Below are positions 6,650 through 9,266 of a stretch of DNA of 9,266 bases, piece after piece (position 1 is the stretch's first letter; each line of letters opens with the position of its first letter). This DNA comes from Verrucomicrobiaceae bacterium (GTDB lineage: Bacteria; Verrucomicrobiota; Verrucomicrobiae; Verrucomicrobiales; Akkermansiaceae): positions 1 to 9,266 of the forward strand of contig CANBTO010000166.1 of the NCBI GenBank assembly GCA_947372405.1, in the 5' to 3' direction. The translations under genes were made by a program, and so were the position numbers. A model generated the notes under the pieces. That model made no database searches. It was not told where the DNA came from and saw only the letters and a list, made by a program, of their open reading frames with translations.

Positions 6650-7353
6650 GACCCTTCGGCGTCCACCCGATAGCTTCGTTTCCCGAAAATAGACGAGCCC
6701 ACGCGCACATGCGTGGCACCCTCTTCGATCGCGATCTCGAAGTCTCCGCTCATCCCCATGCTCAATGACGGGAGACGCACACCGGACGCCAGTTCAAGCT
6801 TGTCACGCAGGTTCCGCAACATCGCAAACCACTTGCGGGATGACTCCGCGTCCGGCCCTGCTGGCGGGATGCACATCAGCCCGACGACATCGAGCCTCTT
6901 CAAGGACAAAATGCCCTCCATTTCAGCACGAAGTACTTCCGGCTCGAAGCCACCCTTCGTCGATTCGCCACCGACGTTCACCTGCAGGAAAACCTTTGGA
7001 TAAAGACCCAGGTCCGTTGCAACTTCATCCGCGTAAAGCGCCAGTCGTAGCGAGTCGATCGCGTGAACCACTTCGAAAAGGGAGAGTATCCTGCGCAGCT
7101 TGTTGCGTTGGATCCGGCCAATGAAATGCCAGAGCGCCGAAGCGGGTAACAGGTCGATCTTGGATTCAGCCTCCTGCAATCTGCTTTCGCCGAAATGAAG
7201 CTGCCCGGATTCAAAAGCCTCCCGGACGCAATCCACCGGAAAGGTTTTGGACACGGCAACCAAATCCACGGAAGACGGCTCACGGCCTGCGCACAAGCAG
7301 GCGGCTGCCATGCGATTCCTGATGTCCGCCAGATTGTCAGAAATTTCCGACAT
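6646..7353 (-). CDS. yggS: Pyridoxal phosphate homeostasis protein (YggS/PLPBP family)
   Basis: A 235-residue single-domain TIM-barrel protein related to the N-terminal domain of alanine racemase. It binds pyridoxal 5'-phosphate, has no known catalytic activity, and buffers PLP and amino- and keto-acid pools in the cytoplasm. LVAVSKTFP places the PLP lysine at K36, as in E. coli YggS. FGESRLQEA (54-62), WHFIGRIQRNK (75-85), LQVNVGGESTKGGF (123-136), GLMCIPP (158-164), LSMGMSGDFEIAIEEGATHVRVGSSIFG (197-224, spread over two motifs) complete the family set, the last binding the PLP phosphate. FGEN is FGES here. The ATG at 7353 (MSEISDNLADI) is preferred over a TTG four codons upstream at 7362, because family members begin close to this helix. 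The gene starts 12 bases after the prc stop and its stop overlaps the DUF971 start, consistent with one transcript. Confidence 0.95.
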   Translation of the reverse strand: MSEISDNLADIRNRMAAACLCAGREPSSVDLVAVSKTFPVDCVREAFESGQLHFGESRLQEAESKIDLLPASALWHFIGRIQRNKLRRILSLFEVVHAIDSLRLALYADEVATDLGLYPKVFLQVNVGGESTKGGFEPEVLRAEMEGILSLKRLDVVGLMCIPPAGPDAESSRKWFAMLRNLRDKLELASGVRLPSLSMGMSGDFEIAIEEGATHVRVGSSIFGKRSYRVDAEGS

Positions 7354-7365
7354 CAGCAGCAAGGC

Positions 7366-9266
7366 TCACTTGGACAAACCTGCGACCCGGGCTTTCTCGG
7401 AGAGGTTGACCAAGTCACGCAGGACATACAACGATTCGCGTTTGACGGGATCGAGTCCCGTAGGCCATTTCGGCGTCTCATCGAGATCCGCGGTTTCATC
7501 CTTGGCCCGGCGCATGTATTCCCCGCTTTCGCTGGAAGGATCGTAGGGTTTCAAATCCGCACCTTTCTCCAGATCTTCGAGAGTGATCTTATAGAACTTG
7601 AGGTTCTCCTTGTCTTCCTTGCTTGTCTTGGCGAACCGCTCGCGCCGCTCAGAGTTGCGCTGTTTCTGATCGGACTCCGATTCGGCGATCTCCTTTTCCC
7701 GTTTCGACTTGTTGAGGGAAACCATGTTTTTCTTGAAGCGTTCCTTCGCCTTCATCACGTCCTGAATCACATAGGCGAAATCCTTGTTTGCATTCAAGCG
7801 GGCCTGGCTCAACTCCTTCAGCTTGGGTATGAACAAGGCCTCTTGGTCAAGAGGCTTGAAATCGTCCGCTTTCCGTATCCGGTCATGAGGCAGGGGATGA
7901 TCCAGATAGGCCTCACCGACTTCCAGAGCATCCATCATGCTGGGCACCACAACGTCGGAGATAACGCCATCCATCTGAGTGGAGGAACCTGACGGGCGGT
8001 AGAATTTCTGGATCGTGACCTTGAGGAAACCCGCGCGGTTCCTGACTGCGAACAATGGAAGCATCCTGCCGATGTCCATGGGCTGCTGCACCGTGCCTTT
8101 ACCGAAAGTGGAGGATTCGCCCACAATAACCGCACGATTGAAGTCCTGCAGTGCTCCGGCCAGGATCTCACTGGCAGAGGCGCTGCTTTTATCGGTAAGC
8201 ACGACCATGGGACCCCCATAGATCGGCTTGTTGTTTTCGGACTCCTTGACCTGCACCTGGCTCAGCGTGTTCTTCACCTGGACCACTGGACCCTTGTCGA
8301 TGAAGAAACCCGTCATGCGGCGAACCTCCTCAAGAGAGCCTCCCCCGTTGTTGCGCAGATCCAACACAAGTCCGTCGATTTTTTCCTCAACCATGCGTTT
8401 GAGAATCCGCTCCACATCCACCGAACAGCGGATCTTACCTTCGTCGAAATCCGCATAAAAGGATGGCAAAGTGAGCACACCCAGACGATGGGCACCCCCC
8501 TGAACTGGATTTTTCATTTCGATCACGTCACCACTGGCCTGCTCGTCCTTCATTTCCACCTTGCCACGCTGGATCACCACCGTTCTGGTTTCACCGCGGG
8601 GACCGCCTGCCGGTTCCACTTTAAGCGCAACAGAAGTGCCTTCCTTGCCACGAATCAAATCCACCACCTTGTCGATTTTCATGAACATGATGTCCACCAT
8701 GTCCCCTGGCTTGTCGGTATTCAGAGTATCAACCGCGACCACCCGGTCATTGAGCTTCAGCACGCCATCCCGATCGGCCGGCCCCCCTATGACGATGCCC
8801 ATGATCTTTGTCGCGCCGTCCTCCTCTGCCTGAAGCAGCGCACCAATACCTACCAATTCGTTCTTCATGCCGTCCTTGAAACGGTTCATTTCGCGAAAAC
8901 TCATGTAATCCGTGTGCGGATCATATGAACGCGCCACGGCACTCAGAAAATAGTTCGCGATCTCCTCCTCATCCACATCCTTGACGCTGCTGAGAAACCG
9001 CTTGTAACGGAGCGACACCTTTTCCTTGGGACTCCGGTCATCACTGGAGGGGTCGGGCTTGCCTTGATCCTTGGCGAGCTTGGAAATCATCTCCCGCCGA
9101 AGAACCTCCGCGAGCACAGCCTCCTTGATCTGTTTGCGCCACAATTCGGAAGCCTCCTTCTCGTTTTTCGCCCATGGAGCGTCCTTGCGACTCATCATTA
9201 CCGACTCGTCAGCATTCAGGTCAAAATCCGAGTCCTTGAGCAACTTCTCGGCTTGCTCCACACGAG
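7366..9266 (-). CDS. prc: Carboxy-terminal (tail-specific) processing protease Prc/Tsp, N-terminus beyond window
   Basis: An S41 serine protease of the long Prc/Tsp type, which in E. coli degrades periplasmic and lipoprotein substrates from their C-termini. The reading frame is open through the right edge, so the signal peptide and part of the N-terminal domain are missing; numbering below counts the codon at 9261-9259 as 1. The helical vault region leads to DPHTDYMS (114-121), a PDZ domain (about 135-235, GIGALLQAEEDG and LNDRVVAVD), and the protease core with DLRNNGGG (301-308). Ser362 in SSASASEI, Asp373 in LQDFNRA and Lys388 in FGKGTVQQ align with the Ser430/Asp441/Lys455 set of E. coli Prc. 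QKFYRPSGSSTQMDGV (418-433) and a charged Lys/Glu/Arg-rich C-terminal domain (about 490-631, DUF3340-like) distinguish it from short CtpA enzymes. It is the most upstream gene visible in the run with yggS, DUF971 and recG. Confidence 0.95.
   Translation of the reverse strand, partial: RVEQAEKLLKDSDFDLNADESVMMSRKDAPWAKNEKEASELWRKQIKEAVLAEVLRREMISKLAKDQGKPDPSSDDRSPKEKVSLRYKRFLSSVKDVDEEEIANYFLSAVARSYDPHTDYMSFREMNRFKDGMKNELVGIGALLQAEEDGATKIMGIVIGGPADRDGVLKLNDRVVAVDTLNTDKPGDMVDIMFMKIDKVVDLIRGKEGTSVALKVEPAGGPRGETRTVVIQRGKVEMKDEQASGDVIEMKNPVQGGAHRLGVLTLPSFYADFDEGKIRCSVDVERILKRMVEEKIDGLVLDLRNNGGGSLEEVRRMTGFFIDKGPVVQVKNTLSQVQVKESENNKPIYGGPMVVLTDKSSASASEILAGALQDFNRAVIVGESSTFGKGTVQQPMDIGRMLPLFAVRNRAGFLKVTIQKFYRPSGSSTQMDGVISDVVVPSMMDALEVGEAYLDHPLPHDRIRKADDFKPLDQEALFIPKLKELSQARLNANKDFAYVIQDVMKAKERFKKNMVSLNKSKREKEIAESESDQKQRNSERRERFAKTSKEDKENLKFYKITLEDLEKGADLKPYDPSSESGEYMRRAKDETADLDETPKWPTGLDPVKRESLYVLRDLVNLSEKARVAGLSK

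Noticed and set aside
7360..7362. TTG at 7362 as start of yggS
   Set aside because: The ATG three codons downstream gives the usual family start, and no Shine-Dalgarno favours the TTG.

Overview
The window is a GC-rich (roughly 60% by eye), densely coded piece of a bacterial chromosome. It holds nine protein genes, two of them cut by the window edges, no RNA gene, no mobile element, and no gap longer than about 130 bases. Housekeeping genes (gltX, ruvA, recG, prc, a YggS-type PLP protein) sit beside a hexuronate-type MFS transporter and an exported PQQ/sorbosone-dehydrogenase-like beta-propeller. That mix, the scarcity of Shine-Dalgarno sites and the protein styles suggest a Gram-negative of the Verrucomicrobiota/Planctomycetota sphere, most likely Verrucomicrobiota. 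This assignment is an impression from sequence style, not a search result.

Layout. Bases 1-2949 are all on the minus strand and read, in transcription order, ruvA (Holliday junction), an ACS/ExuT-like MFS transporter, a small two-helix membrane protein that starts six bases after the transporter stop, and the N-terminal part of glutamyl-tRNA synthetase. A 129-base gap with repeats separates ruvA from the transporter. A 113-base divergent gap with a perfect 14-bp palindrome separates ruvA from the only plus-strand gene (3063-4223), the beta-propeller dehydrogenase. That gene meets recG tail to tail with no base between the stop codons. Bases 4224-9266 are a second minus-strand run that looks like one operon: prc (tail-specific protease, N-terminus beyond the right edge), the YggS/PLPBP protein, a small DUF971 zinc-site protein whose start overlaps the yggS stop, and recG.

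How the genes fit together. prc acts in envelope protein turnover, YggS in pyridoxal phosphate homeostasis, and recG and ruvA in branch migration of recombination and stalled-fork intermediates. The transporter and the propeller enzyme point to sugar or sugar-acid use. I see no defence, mobile or secondary-metabolite system. The window looks ordinary, and the observations worth a second look are small: candidate operators, a loop insertion in the transporter, the DUF971-YggS coupling, an uncharacterised membrane protein and some residue swaps in conserved motifs.
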